From the NCBI GenBank assembly GCA_943788365.1, contig CALSPZ010000001.1, forward strand, positions 186,001 through 250,000: a stretch of 64,000 nt of DNA, read 5' to 3'. The notes under the pieces were generated by a model. The model worked only from the letters and a program-made list of their open reading frames with translations, made no database searches and was not told the DNA's origin. The position numbers were made by a program, and so were the translations under genes. Shown piece by piece: positions 45,846 to 54,352 of the stretch. The DNA is from CAJQGY01 sp905478015. Lineage in GTDB: Bacteria > Pseudomonadota > Gammaproteobacteria > Magnimaribacterales > D2472. The first letter of the stretch is position 1; the number at the start of each line of letters is the position of its first letter.

Positions 45846-47254
45846 TCGTTTATCTCCATATCTTTAATATATTTTTTATTATTAGATACTAATACTTTTC
45901 TATCACCATTTGTATCTTCTCCATAAATTATTATTTTCTCTTCAGAACCAGAACCTATGATTGTATAACCTACAATCTTCACTTCTCCACTTTTCTTAGT
46001 TGACAATTTTTTTGGAATATCTAAATTAGCTGCCTCTTCAGTAACATCTTTATAATTAAATGGAATTAAAGAATTTTTCGACCATACGGCATAAGATTGT
46101 TTTGTCATCATTCCTGATACCCCAGTTACCAAACCAATGCATTTATTGTTATCTCTAATTTTTTCTATAACCTTAACTGTAGATGTTAAAACATAATGGT
46201 TTAACGGGCCTCCGGCAAATGACATTCCTCCAGTCACAGTGAATGCATCTTTTTTATTAAGTAGCAATGAGTCCGCAAAGAGTTTTACTGCAATGGGAAA
46301 ACAGCTATAAAGGTCATATATATTAGGTTTTATATTATTATCTTTGCATACATTTAAAATATGTTTTGCAGCTAATTGCATTCCCATTGGCCTTGCAAGA
46401 TCTTTTCTTAAAATAGTTGGAATCATGTGATTAGATTCTGCAGATGCTATTGGATAAACTCTCTTACTATTTGGCACATCTAACTTATCTGCAATTTCTT
46501 CACTACAAATGATTAAGGCAACTGACTGATTAACATTCCAGCTGGTGCAATGATATTTATTATAGGGAAATGCTTGTTTCTTATTTTTTTCTGACTCATT
46601 CAAGATATCTTCATTAGATATAGACTTCTTGAGCCAACTTTCTTTATTTGTTACAGCAACCTCTGAAAATTTTTTATAAAGATCTGCGATATCTTTTTTA
46701 TACTCATTAATCTTAATACCTTTTCTAGACCTATATGCACTATCTATAATTGAGTAATATCCCACTGCCATTTGGCCAAGCTCATCCTCCTCTTCAGGAA
46801 TTCTTAATTCATCTTTTGCTTTAATATAATAATCAGGATTTTTATTTAACTCAGTTTCAAAATACTCTTTACCGACCTTAGATGCCAAAACCCTTTTATA
46901 TCTAGACTCTCCACCTATAATTAGTGATGCTTTTATATTTCCATCAATAATATTTAAACAGGCTTCGTTAATAAGGTTTTGTTGCAGCACACCAACTTTA
47001 GCAATACTTGTTTTTACATTTGAGATATTATTTTTATCTGCTATCCATCTACCTGGATCTCTGTATTTCCAATAACCTTTTGGAATTCGAATATCATCAA
47101 TATATTTTGTTATATTATTATTCTCAGTATCTTTAATGGCTGCCTTTACAGCGCTATCCATAAGTATCAGAGCTTCATCTAGATTTTCTAATTTATCTTT
47201 TTGACTTAAGGAGGATATCCCAATAACTACTGGTGTATTTTTATGACTGCTCAT
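45800..47254 (-). CDS. Thiolase-like protein with TLP1-type C-terminal domain
   Basis: A 484-residue thiolase-superfamily protein. I prefer the ATG at 47254 (MSSHKNTPVVIGI) over 47284. The C-terminal thiolase half shows YDLYSCFPIAVKLFAD and VTGGMSFAGGPLNHYVL. An added beta-rich domain (about residues 410-484) matches the additional domain of mycobacterial TLP1. The N-terminal half, around SLIIGGESRYKRV, lacks the usual Cys-x-Ser nucleophile segment, so normal thiolysis is doubtful. It lies after the methyltransferase and fabI on the same strand and probably acts on an acyl-CoA or acyl chain. Confidence 0.75.
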   Translation of the reverse strand: MSSHKNTPVVIGISSLSQKDKLENLDEALILMDSAVKAAIKDTENNNITKYIDDIRIPKGYWKYRDPGRWIADKNNISNVKTSIAKVGVLQQNLINEACLNIIDGNIKASLIIGGESRYKRVLASKVGKEYFETELNKNPDYYIKAKDELRIPEEEDELGQMAVGYYSIIDSAYRSRKGIKINEYKKDIADLYKKFSEVAVTNKESWLKKSISNEDILNESEKNKKQAFPYNKYHCTSWNVNQSVALIICSEEIADKLDVPNSKRVYPIASAESNHMIPTILRKDLARPMGMQLAAKHILNVCKDNNIKPNIYDLYSCFPIAVKLFADSLLLNKKDAFTVTGGMSFAGGPLNHYVLTSTVKVIEKIRDNNKCIGLVTGVSGMMTKQSYAVWSKNSLIPFNYKDVTEEAANLDIPKKLSTKKSGEVKIVGYTIIGSGSEEKIIIYGEDTNGDRKVLVSNNKKYIKDMEINEWVGKKVSFKGKYLV

Positions 47255-47873
47255 TGGAGGCTTCACCCCAGAAATTATAACCAATGAACTTGGGTGTTTT
47301 TGGCAAATACATTTTGTTTAATTTATTTATCTTCAGACCTGATTCAACTAATAGGCTTGGGATATCTCTATTTAAATTACATCCGCCAAAAATTTTCCCC
47401 CAGATAGGATTCAGTAGGTTTTGAAATTTTTGCACTTTTTGATCAGGGCTTATTCCATGTTCAAGGAAAATAATTTTTCCATCTTTTTTCATAATTCTCT
47501 TTATCTCACTTAGCGATGATTTTATTTCAGGTATGGTGCATAAAGTGTATGTTATCAATATCGTATCAACCGACTGATCTGGAAGATCTATTTTCTCAGC
47601 ACCAGATATAATAAATTCAATATCAATATCATTCTTATCAGCCAATACTTGAGCAATATCATTTGATTCTTTAGAAGGGTCCAATCCAATAATTTTTAAT
47701 ATGTTACTTTTGTTGTAAAAAGGGATATTTAAACCAGTGCCTATACCAATTTCTAATACTACGCCTTCGGCCAAAGGCACAACTTTTTCTCTTTGTTTTT
47801 GAATTGGGCCCTGGCTGCAACAGCAATTACATAATTTTGGTAAAACTCTTTTTTCATAAAAACTTGATATCAA
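47241..47873 (-). CDS. Class I SAM-dependent methyltransferase (METTL7-like)
   Basis: A 210-residue methyltransferase. The SAM-binding motif I is VLEIGIGTGLNIPFY, followed by IIGLDPSK, an acidic motif and IIFLEHGISPDQ. The N-terminal part (CNCCCSQGPIQKQREKVVPLA) is the signature of small bacterial METTL7-like enzymes, which act on lipids, quinone precursors or thiols. It overlaps fabI by 4 bases and the thiolase-like gene by 14, so it belongs to the fabI unit. Its substrate is not known. Confidence 0.82.
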   Translation of the reverse strand: MISSFYEKRVLPKLCNCCCSQGPIQKQREKVVPLAEGVVLEIGIGTGLNIPFYNKSNILKIIGLDPSKESNDIAQVLADKNDIDIEFIISGAEKIDLPDQSVDTILITYTLCTIPEIKSSLSEIKRIMKKDGKIIFLEHGISPDQKVQKFQNLLNPIWGKIFGGCNLNRDIPSLLVESGLKINKLNKMYLPKTPKFIGYNFWGEASNEQS

Positions 47874-48661
47874 CTTTCAATTTCCCATAAAGGCATTGCA
47901 GCTGTATTGAAGCCTGCGTCAACATATGTAATTTCACCAGTAATACCGCTTGCATAATCAGAGCACATAAATGCTGCAACATTGCCAACTTCTTCAATTG
48001 TTACCGTCCTTCCCAAAGGCGCTCTTTCTGAATGTTGTGATAACATTTTCCTGAAATTCTTTACACCTGATGCAGCCAAGGTTTTTATTGGTCCTGCTGA
48101 AATAGCATTAACCCTTACTCCATCTTTGCCCATTGAAGCTGCTAAAAATCTTGTATTAGCCTCCAAACTTGCTTTGGCAAGACCCATTACATTGTAATTA
48201 GGTAGGGTTTGGACAGAGCCAAGGTATGTAAGAGTTAATAATGCTGAATTGTTATTCAGAAGGGGTTTGGCTTGTTTTGCTAATGCAGTAAAACTGTATG
48301 AGCTAACGTCATGCGCTATCTGAAAACCTTCACGAGTAGTAACATCAACAAAGCTTCCCTTGAGTTGATCTGCCGGAGCAAACCCAATCGAGTGAACCAA
48401 CCCGTCAAAGTTTGACCAATGTTTCTGAAGTTCTTTAAATGAATTTTTTAATGATTCATCACAAGACACATCACATTCGATTAAAATATTTGAACCAAGA
48501 GATTCGGCTATAGGCTTTAAGTTTTTTAACATCCTTTCATTTTGATACATGAAAGCTAAATCTGCTCCTTCTCTATTCATTGCTTCTGCAATTCCTGAAG
48601 CAATTGAATATTTATTTGCTAAACCAGTTATTAAGATTTTTTTACCTTTTAGAAGACTCAT
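47870..48661 (-). CDS. fabI: Enoyl-[acyl-carrier-protein] reductase FabI
   Basis: The NADH-dependent last step of each fatty-acid elongation cycle. The 263-residue short-chain dehydrogenase has the FabI catalytic residues at the same numbers as in E. coli: Y146, Y156 and K163 in YNVMGLAKASLEAN. The nucleotide-binding start is ILITGLANKYSIASGIAEAM and the strand HSIGFAP is present. A TATAAT on the minus strand (48693-48698) and AGGTAA upstream fit its promoter and ribosome site. It is first gene of the four-gene minus-strand unit ending in the M20 gene. Confidence 0.97.
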   Translation of the reverse strand: MSLLKGKKILITGLANKYSIASGIAEAMNREGADLAFMYQNERMLKNLKPIAESLGSNILIECDVSCDESLKNSFKELQKHWSNFDGLVHSIGFAPADQLKGSFVDVTTREGFQIAHDVSSYSFTALAKQAKPLLNNNSALLTLTYLGSVQTLPNYNVMGLAKASLEANTRFLAASMGKDGVRVNAISAGPIKTLAASGVKNFRKMLSQHSERAPLGRTVTIEEVGNVAAFMCSDYASGITGEITYVDAGFNTAAMPLWEIES

Positions 48662-48992
48662 GGATTGTTACCTAAAGTTAATTTAATTATCAATTATATA
48701 ATATAGGTAAATTAAAAAATGTATCAGCATCTTTTAATTTAAATTTATTTTCTACTTATTACTAATTTCAAAGTTTCTTAATTAATTTATTTTCTATAAC
48801 CCACTCAGTCTATATATATAAAAATGGCTACTTTTAAGCATTTAAGTCAATAAATTGGCACAAAAGTGCATTTATTACTTCATTTGTTTTGACAAAAAGG
48901 CATTTTTCTCTAACAATTAGGGCTTAGTAGCAGTATTGCTATAACGTTTTGCGTTTGTGTGCTGTAATTTTTATAAACTATTGGGGAAAAAT
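48662..48992. promoter_or_regulatory. Divergent intergenic region between fabI and TonB receptor 2
   Basis: 331 bases without a gene. On the minus strand TATAAT (48693-48698) is the likely fabI -10. On the plus strand TTGACA (48889-48894), a 16-base spacer and TAACAA (48911-48916) form a candidate receptor promoter, with GGGGAA (48983-48988) as ribosome site. A small GCAC-AAAA-GTGC inverted repeat lies at 48858-48869. Three direct GCATTT copies occur at 48838, 48868 and 48900. Confidence 0.5.
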
Positions 48993-51800
48993 ATGAATAA
49001 GAATAGTTATTTATTTAGCTTAGCTTTAGTATCATCTCTTATGTTAGCTCCTTTTACATTTGCTCAAGATGACGCAGATGTTGAAGAGGTTGTTGTAACT
49101 GGTTCAAAAATTAAAGGTTCAGATCTTTATTCTTTTGCTCCTATTACTGAAATAACACAAGAAGATATTGCTATTACAGGTAAAGCTTCAATTGGTGAGA
49201 TCTTGCTTGAACTTCCAGGACAGGGTTCTGGTTTAAGCAGAAACTACAATAATGGTGGCTCAGGTGCTGTTAGGTTAGATCTTAGAAACATAGGATCATC
49301 AAGGAACTTAGTTCTTGTTGACGGAAGAAGATGGGTTAATTCAGGTGGCGGGGCTAATGCTTCTGTTGATTTGAACTCTATCCCTTCGGCTTTGGTTGAA
49401 AGAGTTGAGATTCTAAGAGATGGTGCTTCAGCTGTATATGGCTCAGATGCTATAGCAGGTGTAATTAACATTATTCTTAAGGATGAGTTTGAAGGCGTTC
49501 AGGCTTCATACCAGACTGGTGAATATTTTGATGGTGGTGGCCAAGCTGAGACAATGTCTTTAACTATGGGCACATCTTCAGACAAAGGCTCATTCATTGC
49601 TGGGTTATCACATGTTGACTTAAGTCAGCTAGGTAATGGCGATAGACCTCAAACTGCTGCAGCTCCTGCTGGTGGTGGTTCATCAGGTACACCTCAGGGT
49701 AGATTTGCTTACGGCGGTGTTGTTGGTGACTGTTCAAACTTTACAGTTACTGAAGGAACTCCAGGAACTAATGCAGCTACTGATTTCAGATGCTGGACTA
49801 GCCCTGATGACAGATTTAACTATAACCCTTATAACTATATTGAAACTCCTAACGAAAGATGGAATGCATTCATGAAGGGTTCATACAATCTTGACGATGA
49901 AACAACATTAAATATGAATGTTACTTATCAGAAAAGACAATCAGACCAATTACTAGCTCCAACTCCATTATTTTATGGTTTTGGTGATTTTGGTGGAAAT
50001 GAAGGTATTGGTGCTAATCAGCCTTATAACCCATTCGGAATTGAGCTTTGTGGTCTAGGTGGAACAACTAACGACGGCAGAACTTGTGATGATGCAACTT
50101 TAGGCGAAGGTAACTACGCTGTAGGTTGGTTCGGAAGAAGAATGCTTGAAGCTGGAAACAGACAATTTAGCCAAGATATTGAAACATACAGATTTGGTCT
50201 TTCATTAGAAGGTAAAGTTGGTGGTTATGACTATACTGCTTACTATTCATCAGCAACTAATAACGCTTCTGAAACTACTGGTGGCTTGCTAGACACTGGT
50301 GCAATTAGAAGATCTTTATCTTCAGACTGTGGTCCTGACGGTAACGGTGTTACATGTTTAAACATTTTTGGTGGTCAAGGCCCTGACAGTGCATACATAG
50401 GTAATAACCTATGGTCTGGTTCAGGTTCAATCACTCCTGAAATGGTAACTGCTATTTCTTTCCAAGCTAAAGATTTAGGTGGAAACGATATGGTTAACTA
50501 TGGTGTGGATTTCTCAGGTGAGGCTTATGGAGCTATGGTAGCTTTTGGTTATGAGCACAGAGAAGAGTCAGGATTTAATTTCCCAGATGCTTTCATATCT
50601 AAAGGATTATCTTCAGGTAATGCTTCACAGCCAGTTAGTGGTGAGATTGAAGTAGACGAAGTATATGGTGAAGTTGTTGTTGACGTTACTGACATGGTTC
50701 AGGTTAATGTTGCTTCAAGATTCTCTGATTACTCAACATTTGGTTCTACTACTAATACTAAAGTTGGAGTGTTATATACACCTACTTCAGAATTAAAAGT
50801 AAGAGCATCATTCTCAGAAGGTTTCAGAGCTCCATCAATTGGTGCTTTATATAGTGGAAATAGCGATAGCTACCCAGATCTATCTGACCCTTGTGATGTA
50901 TCTGCTGACAATTTCACAGGTGATGCCGCTACTGGTACACAAACAGGTGTTTGTGCTGCTCAAGGTGTTCCAAATGGATTTGAGCAACCAAATACACAGA
51001 TTCGTATAACAGTTGGTGGTAATGCAAATACACAACCTGAAGAATCAGAAAGTACTAACATTGGTGTTGTTTATACTCCAGCAGCTGTTGAAGGTTTAAC
51101 AGTATTTGCTGACTGGTATGACATTGAAATCACAAATCAGATTTCAAGCATCGGTGCTCAGTTAATTCTTAATGGTTGTTATACAGGAGCTGAATCATCA
51201 TATTGTGGTCTTGTAGATCGTACTGGTTCAGGTACTGTTGCAGATTTAAGAGATACTACAAACAACGTTGGTACTCTTGAAACTTCAGGTCTTGAAGCTG
51301 GAGCTACTTATGACTGGTCTACTAGTTATGGTGACTTTGCTTTAACAACTGATGCAAGATGGTTAGATAACGTTACAACTACTAAAGCTAATGGCGACGT
51401 TGAAGAAATGGCTGGTTACATCTCAGGTTCAGACAGAGATAACTATGTTGATTTCAAAACTAACGTTTCTTTACAGTGGAGTCAGAATGACATGTTTGGT
51501 TCAGTAACATACCAATACTTCGGAGAAGGTAAAGGTGTTGCTAACGAAGGCCCAACATTAGTTGCTGCTACTGGTTTATTAGTAGAAGAAGATGTTCGTG
51601 ATATAGATGCAATTGGATACTTAGATGCACAATTTGGTATGTACCTAAGTGATTACAATGCAACTGTAAGAGTTGGTGTTGATAATCTTCTTGATGAAGA
51701 TCCAACATTCTTCCCTGAAACATTTGCTAATGATTTTGACCCTGCATACAGAACTTGGGGTTCACAGTCATGGTACGTTAATGTGACAGTTAATTTCTAA
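48993..51800 (+). CDS. TonB-dependent outer-membrane receptor 2
   Basis: A 935-residue receptor. I chose the ATG at 48993, since it gives a signal peptide (MNKNSYLFSLALVSSLMLAP...FA) and follows a GGGGAA ribosome site. EEVVVTGSKIKGSDLYSFAP marks the plug start, and LDLRNIGSSRNLVLVDGRRW and RVEILRDGASAVYGSDAIAG are plug motifs. The barrel ends SWYVNVTVNF. Codon choice is visibly more uniform (many GGT, GCT, TCA, AAC) than in neighbours, suggesting high expression. The Gly/Ser/Asn-rich barrel and acidic loops resemble receptors for carbohydrates or peptides, but the substrate is not determined. Confidence 0.93.
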   Translation: MNKNSYLFSLALVSSLMLAPFTFAQDDADVEEVVVTGSKIKGSDLYSFAPITEITQEDIAITGKASIGEILLELPGQGSGLSRNYNNGGSGAVRLDLRNIGSSRNLVLVDGRRWVNSGGGANASVDLNSIPSALVERVEILRDGASAVYGSDAIAGVINIILKDEFEGVQASYQTGEYFDGGGQAETMSLTMGTSSDKGSFIAGLSHVDLSQLGNGDRPQTAAAPAGGGSSGTPQGRFAYGGVVGDCSNFTVTEGTPGTNAATDFRCWTSPDDRFNYNPYNYIETPNERWNAFMKGSYNLDDETTLNMNVTYQKRQSDQLLAPTPLFYGFGDFGGNEGIGANQPYNPFGIELCGLGGTTNDGRTCDDATLGEGNYAVGWFGRRMLEAGNRQFSQDIETYRFGLSLEGKVGGYDYTAYYSSATNNASETTGGLLDTGAIRRSLSSDCGPDGNGVTCLNIFGGQGPDSAYIGNNLWSGSGSITPEMVTAISFQAKDLGGNDMVNYGVDFSGEAYGAMVAFGYEHREESGFNFPDAFISKGLSSGNASQPVSGEIEVDEVYGEVVVDVTDMVQVNVASRFSDYSTFGSTTNTKVGVLYTPTSELKVRASFSEGFRAPSIGALYSGNSDSYPDLSDPCDVSADNFTGDAATGTQTGVCAAQGVPNGFEQPNTQIRITVGGNANTQPEESESTNIGVVYTPAAVEGLTVFADWYDIEITNQISSIGAQLILNGCYTGAESSYCGLVDRTGSGTVADLRDTTNNVGTLETSGLEAGATYDWSTSYGDFALTTDARWLDNVTTTKANGDVEEMAGYISGSDRDNYVDFKTNVSLQWSQNDMFGSVTYQYFGEGKGVANEGPTLVAATGLLVEEDVRDIDAIGYLDAQFGMYLSDYNATVRVGVDNLLDEDPTFFPETFANDFDPAYRTWGSQSWYVNVTVNF

Positions 51801-51815
51801 TCGAACTTTGATTTT

Positions 51816-51845
51816 AAAAGGGCTGCTTTTGTAGCCCTTTTTTTT
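51816..51845 (+). terminator. Rho-independent terminator of TonB receptor 2
   Basis: AAAAGGGCT (51816-51824) pairs AGCCCTTTT (51833-51841) with an 8-base loop, followed by T to 51845. Confidence 0.9.
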
Positions 51846-51861
51846 GGGTTAAAATAAATGC

Positions 51862-51963
51862 ATGAAAATTTATAAATACTTATTTGCTAGAACTCAAAGG
51901 GTAAAAATATTCTTATTAAATGCATTCATTAAAAATTTAGCTAAAAAAGCTATTAAAAAGTAA
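51862..51963 (+). CDS. Possible small basic peptide (33 residues)
   Basis: An ATG-started frame between the receptor terminator and the hydrolase gene. It encodes MKIYKYLFARTQRVKIFLLN followed by a Lys/Ala tail; about ten Lys/Arg and no acidic residue. It could form an amphipathic helix. No clear ribosome site precedes it and AT-rich DNA yields such frames by chance, so it is listed only as a candidate. Confidence 0.22.
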   Translation: MKIYKYLFARTQRVKIFLLNAFIKNLAKKAIKK

Positions 51964-51979
51964 TTTATATATAAACCTT

Positions 51980-52951
51980 ATGCACAAGACAATTTTTAGT
52001 TTTTTTATACTAACTATTTCATTTAATCTTTCTGCAGATTTCAAAAACTCCAACGGTAAGGCATTGGAAAAATCATTAGGTCAGATGCTTGAATGGATGA
52101 ACTCGGATATAGAACCTATAATTACTAAGATAAATTTATCAGATCAGTGGAAAACGATAGACTTATTAAATGATGATAACTATGTCATATGGGTTGGACA
52201 TTCCACTTTTTTGATTAAGAAATCTGGCGTAACTATTCTTACTGACCCTATTTTTTCAGAAAGGGCATCACCACTTAAAAATTTTGGCCCCAAACGATTA
52301 ATACCTCCTGCATTACAAATTGAAGATATTCCTAAAATTGATTTTGTTACAGTAAGCCACAATCATTATGATCATCTTGATACAAGATCACTTAAAGAAA
52401 TTTCTTATCTTCATCCTGATGCAATATTCCTCGTTCCATCGGGTGATCTAAAACTGCTTAAGAGAAATAAAATTAATAATGTGTATGAGTTTGACTGGTG
52501 GGAGTCATTTAAGGATAAAAATTTTGAATTTACATTCACTCCTGTACAGCATTGGTCTAAAAGATCACTATTTGACAGAAACAAAAGTCTTTGGGGTGGA
52601 TGGTACATAACACACAGTGACTACTCCATGTATCATGCTGGAGATACAGGCTACTCAGATGATTTTATAGAAACTAGAAAGAGATTAGGAGCTCCAAAAT
52701 ATGCTTTCATTCCAATTGGAGCCTATGACCCTGAATGGTTCATGTCAGACAGTCATGTAAACCCAGAGGAGGCCGTACAAATAATGTTAGATCTAAAAGC
52801 TGAAAAAGGTTTTGGAATGCATTGGGCAACCTTTGCGCTAACTGATGAAGATACGATTGAGCCAAAGATAAGGCTTGAAAATGCCACCTCTAATTCTAAT
52901 TCTCTAGACTTCATCTCGATAGTTCCAGGAGAGGTAATAAATTTAGATTAA
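51980..52951 (+). CDS. Exported metallo-beta-lactamase-fold hydrolase (NAPE-PLD/RomA-like)
   Basis: A 323-residue protein with a signal peptide (MHKTIFSFFILTISFNLSA), thus probably periplasmic. The metal motif is SHNHYDHLD (H127, H129, D131, H132), followed by a TPVQHWSKR histidine, MYHAGDTGYSDDF with the bridging aspartate, and a late MHWATF histidine. This pattern is that of the NAPE-phospholipase D-like branch, so a phospholipid phosphodiesterase role is plausible but not shown. A -10-like TATATA lies 6 bases before the ATG and there is no ribosome site, as in other apparently leaderless genes here. Confidence 0.88.
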   Translation: MHKTIFSFFILTISFNLSADFKNSNGKALEKSLGQMLEWMNSDIEPIITKINLSDQWKTIDLLNDDNYVIWVGHSTFLIKKSGVTILTDPIFSERASPLKNFGPKRLIPPALQIEDIPKIDFVTVSHNHYDHLDTRSLKEISYLHPDAIFLVPSGDLKLLKRNKINNVYEFDWWESFKDKNFEFTFTPVQHWSKRSLFDRNKSLWGGWYITHSDYSMYHAGDTGYSDDFIETRKRLGAPKYAFIPIGAYDPEWFMSDSHVNPEEAVQIMLDLKAEKGFGMHWATFALTDEDTIEPKIRLENATSNSNSLDFISIVPGEVINLD

Positions 52952-52997
52952 GTATTAATTTACTTAAAAATTATTGTTAGGTAACATACCGTTAATT

Positions 52998-53073
52998 GGG
53001 GCTATAGCTCAGCTGGGAGAGCGCTTGCGTGGCACGCAAGAGGTCGGCGGTTCGATCCCGCCTAGCTCCACCA
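52998..53073 (+). tRNA. tRNA-Ala (anticodon GGC)
   Basis: Acceptor GGGGCTA pairs TAGCTCC (one G-T), anticodon stem CTTGC/GCAAG with loop GTGGCAC (anticodon GGC), T-loop TTCGATC and CCA encoded. A TTTACT (52959) and TAACAT (52982) with 17-base spacing may be its promoter. Confidence 0.96.
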
Positions 53074-53200
53074 TTTCTATTTCACTAAGTTTGCCTTTAA
53101 AAGATATGCCTTGATCTTTTAATATCTTTCTTAAGATCTTCCATAGATAGTTTTGTTCTCTTTGGAGGGCTCCATATAGGAAATTTTAATATGTATATTA

Positions 53201-53232
53201 TTTACATTTTATTTGCATATTTTTGATATAGT
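53201..53232 (+). promoter_or_regulatory. Candidate promoter of ald, leaderless geometry
   Basis: TTTACA (53201-53206) and TATAGT (53227-53232), spacer 20; the overlapping GATATA gives a spacer of 18. The TATAGT ends 6 bases before the ATG and no ribosome site is present. Confidence 0.4.
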
Positions 53233-53238
53233 ACAAAT

Positions 53239-54327
53239 ATGAAAATAGGTGTTCCAAAAGAAATCAAGAATAATGAGTTTCGTGTTTCATTAACACCAGA
53301 TTCAGTAAAATCCTTAACAGATAACTCACATGATGTTTTTGTTCAAAGCGGAGCCGGTTCATCAATTGGTTTTGATGACAATCATTATATTGAAGCCGGA
53401 GCTTTTGTCGTGGATTCTGCCGAAGAGGTTTATAAATTAGCGAGTTTGATTGTAAAGGTAAAAGAGCCTATGCCATCAGAGCTAATTCATCTTAATAAAA
53501 ACCATACTCTTTTTACATATCTCCACTTGGCCGGAGACCCTAAACAAGCTGCAAAACTAATTGCAACTGGTGTTACAGGCATTGCCTATGAAACGGTTAC
53601 ATCAGATGATGGAGCACTACCTTTACTTGCACCAATGAGTGCTATTGCTGGTCAGTTAAGTATTGTTGTTGGTTCATATCATCTTCTCAAACCAAACGGT
53701 GGTGTTGGAACTTTAATAGGAGCCTTTAAAGATGTTGAACCAAGAATAGTTACTGTTATTGGTGCTGGAGTTGCTGGTACAGAAGCATTGGATCAAGCAA
53801 TAGCAAGTAAGGCATTTGTTAGAATAATTGACCTTTCTGAAAAAAGATTATCTGAACTTCAAGCTATTTATGGGGATCATAATATTGAATATATAACCTC
53901 ATCAGAATCTGCTATTTCTGAGGCACTTAAAGATTCAGATTTAGTTATTGGATCTGTTTATGTTGTTGGGAAGCAGGCTCCTAAAATTATTAAAACTGAA
54001 ATGCTTAAAAGCATGAAAAAAGGAGCCGTACTTGTTGATATATCCATTGATCAAGGAGGTTGTTTTGAGTCTAGCAAACCAACTACCCATGACAACCCAA
54101 CATATAGTATTGATGGTGTAATTCATTACTGTGTTACAAATATGCCAGGAGCTGTTCCATTAACAGCTACTGAAGCGCTTAATAAATGCACTCTCAAATA
54201 TGTACACGAGCTTGCGGATAAAGGAGTTGATTCTGCACTTCAGGACAACAAACATCTTGCAAATGGTTTGAATATGAAGGGTGGTAATATTGTTCATCCA
54301 GCTGTAAAAGAAGCTCTTTTAAGTTAA
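53239..54327 (+). CDS. ald: Alanine dehydrogenase
   Basis: Oxidative deamination of L-alanine to pyruvate and ammonia with NAD. The 362-residue protein begins MKIGVPKEIKNNEFRVSLTP and has GAGSSIGF. The substrate residues are Lys in LIVKVKEPM and His in YLHLAGDPKQ. The NAD-binding motif is VTVIGAGVAGTEA, and TNMPGAVPLTATEALN is near the C terminus. It is slightly shorter than the usual 370 residues but appears complete. With glutamate dehydrogenase it supports amino-acid catabolism. phzF follows after 25 bases. Confidence 0.96.
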   Translation: MKIGVPKEIKNNEFRVSLTPDSVKSLTDNSHDVFVQSGAGSSIGFDDNHYIEAGAFVVDSAEEVYKLASLIVKVKEPMPSELIHLNKNHTLFTYLHLAGDPKQAAKLIATGVTGIAYETVTSDDGALPLLAPMSAIAGQLSIVVGSYHLLKPNGGVGTLIGAFKDVEPRIVTVIGAGVAGTEALDQAIASKAFVRIIDLSEKRLSELQAIYGDHNIEYITSSESAISEALKDSDLVIGSVYVVGKQAPKIIKTEMLKSMKKGAVLVDISIDQGGCFESSKPTTHDNPTYSIDGVIHYCVTNMPGAVPLTATEALNKCTLKYVHELADKGVDSALQDNKHLANGLNMKGGNIVHPAVKEALLS

Positions 54328-54352
54328 ATATAAAAATCGTTAAAACTACAAC

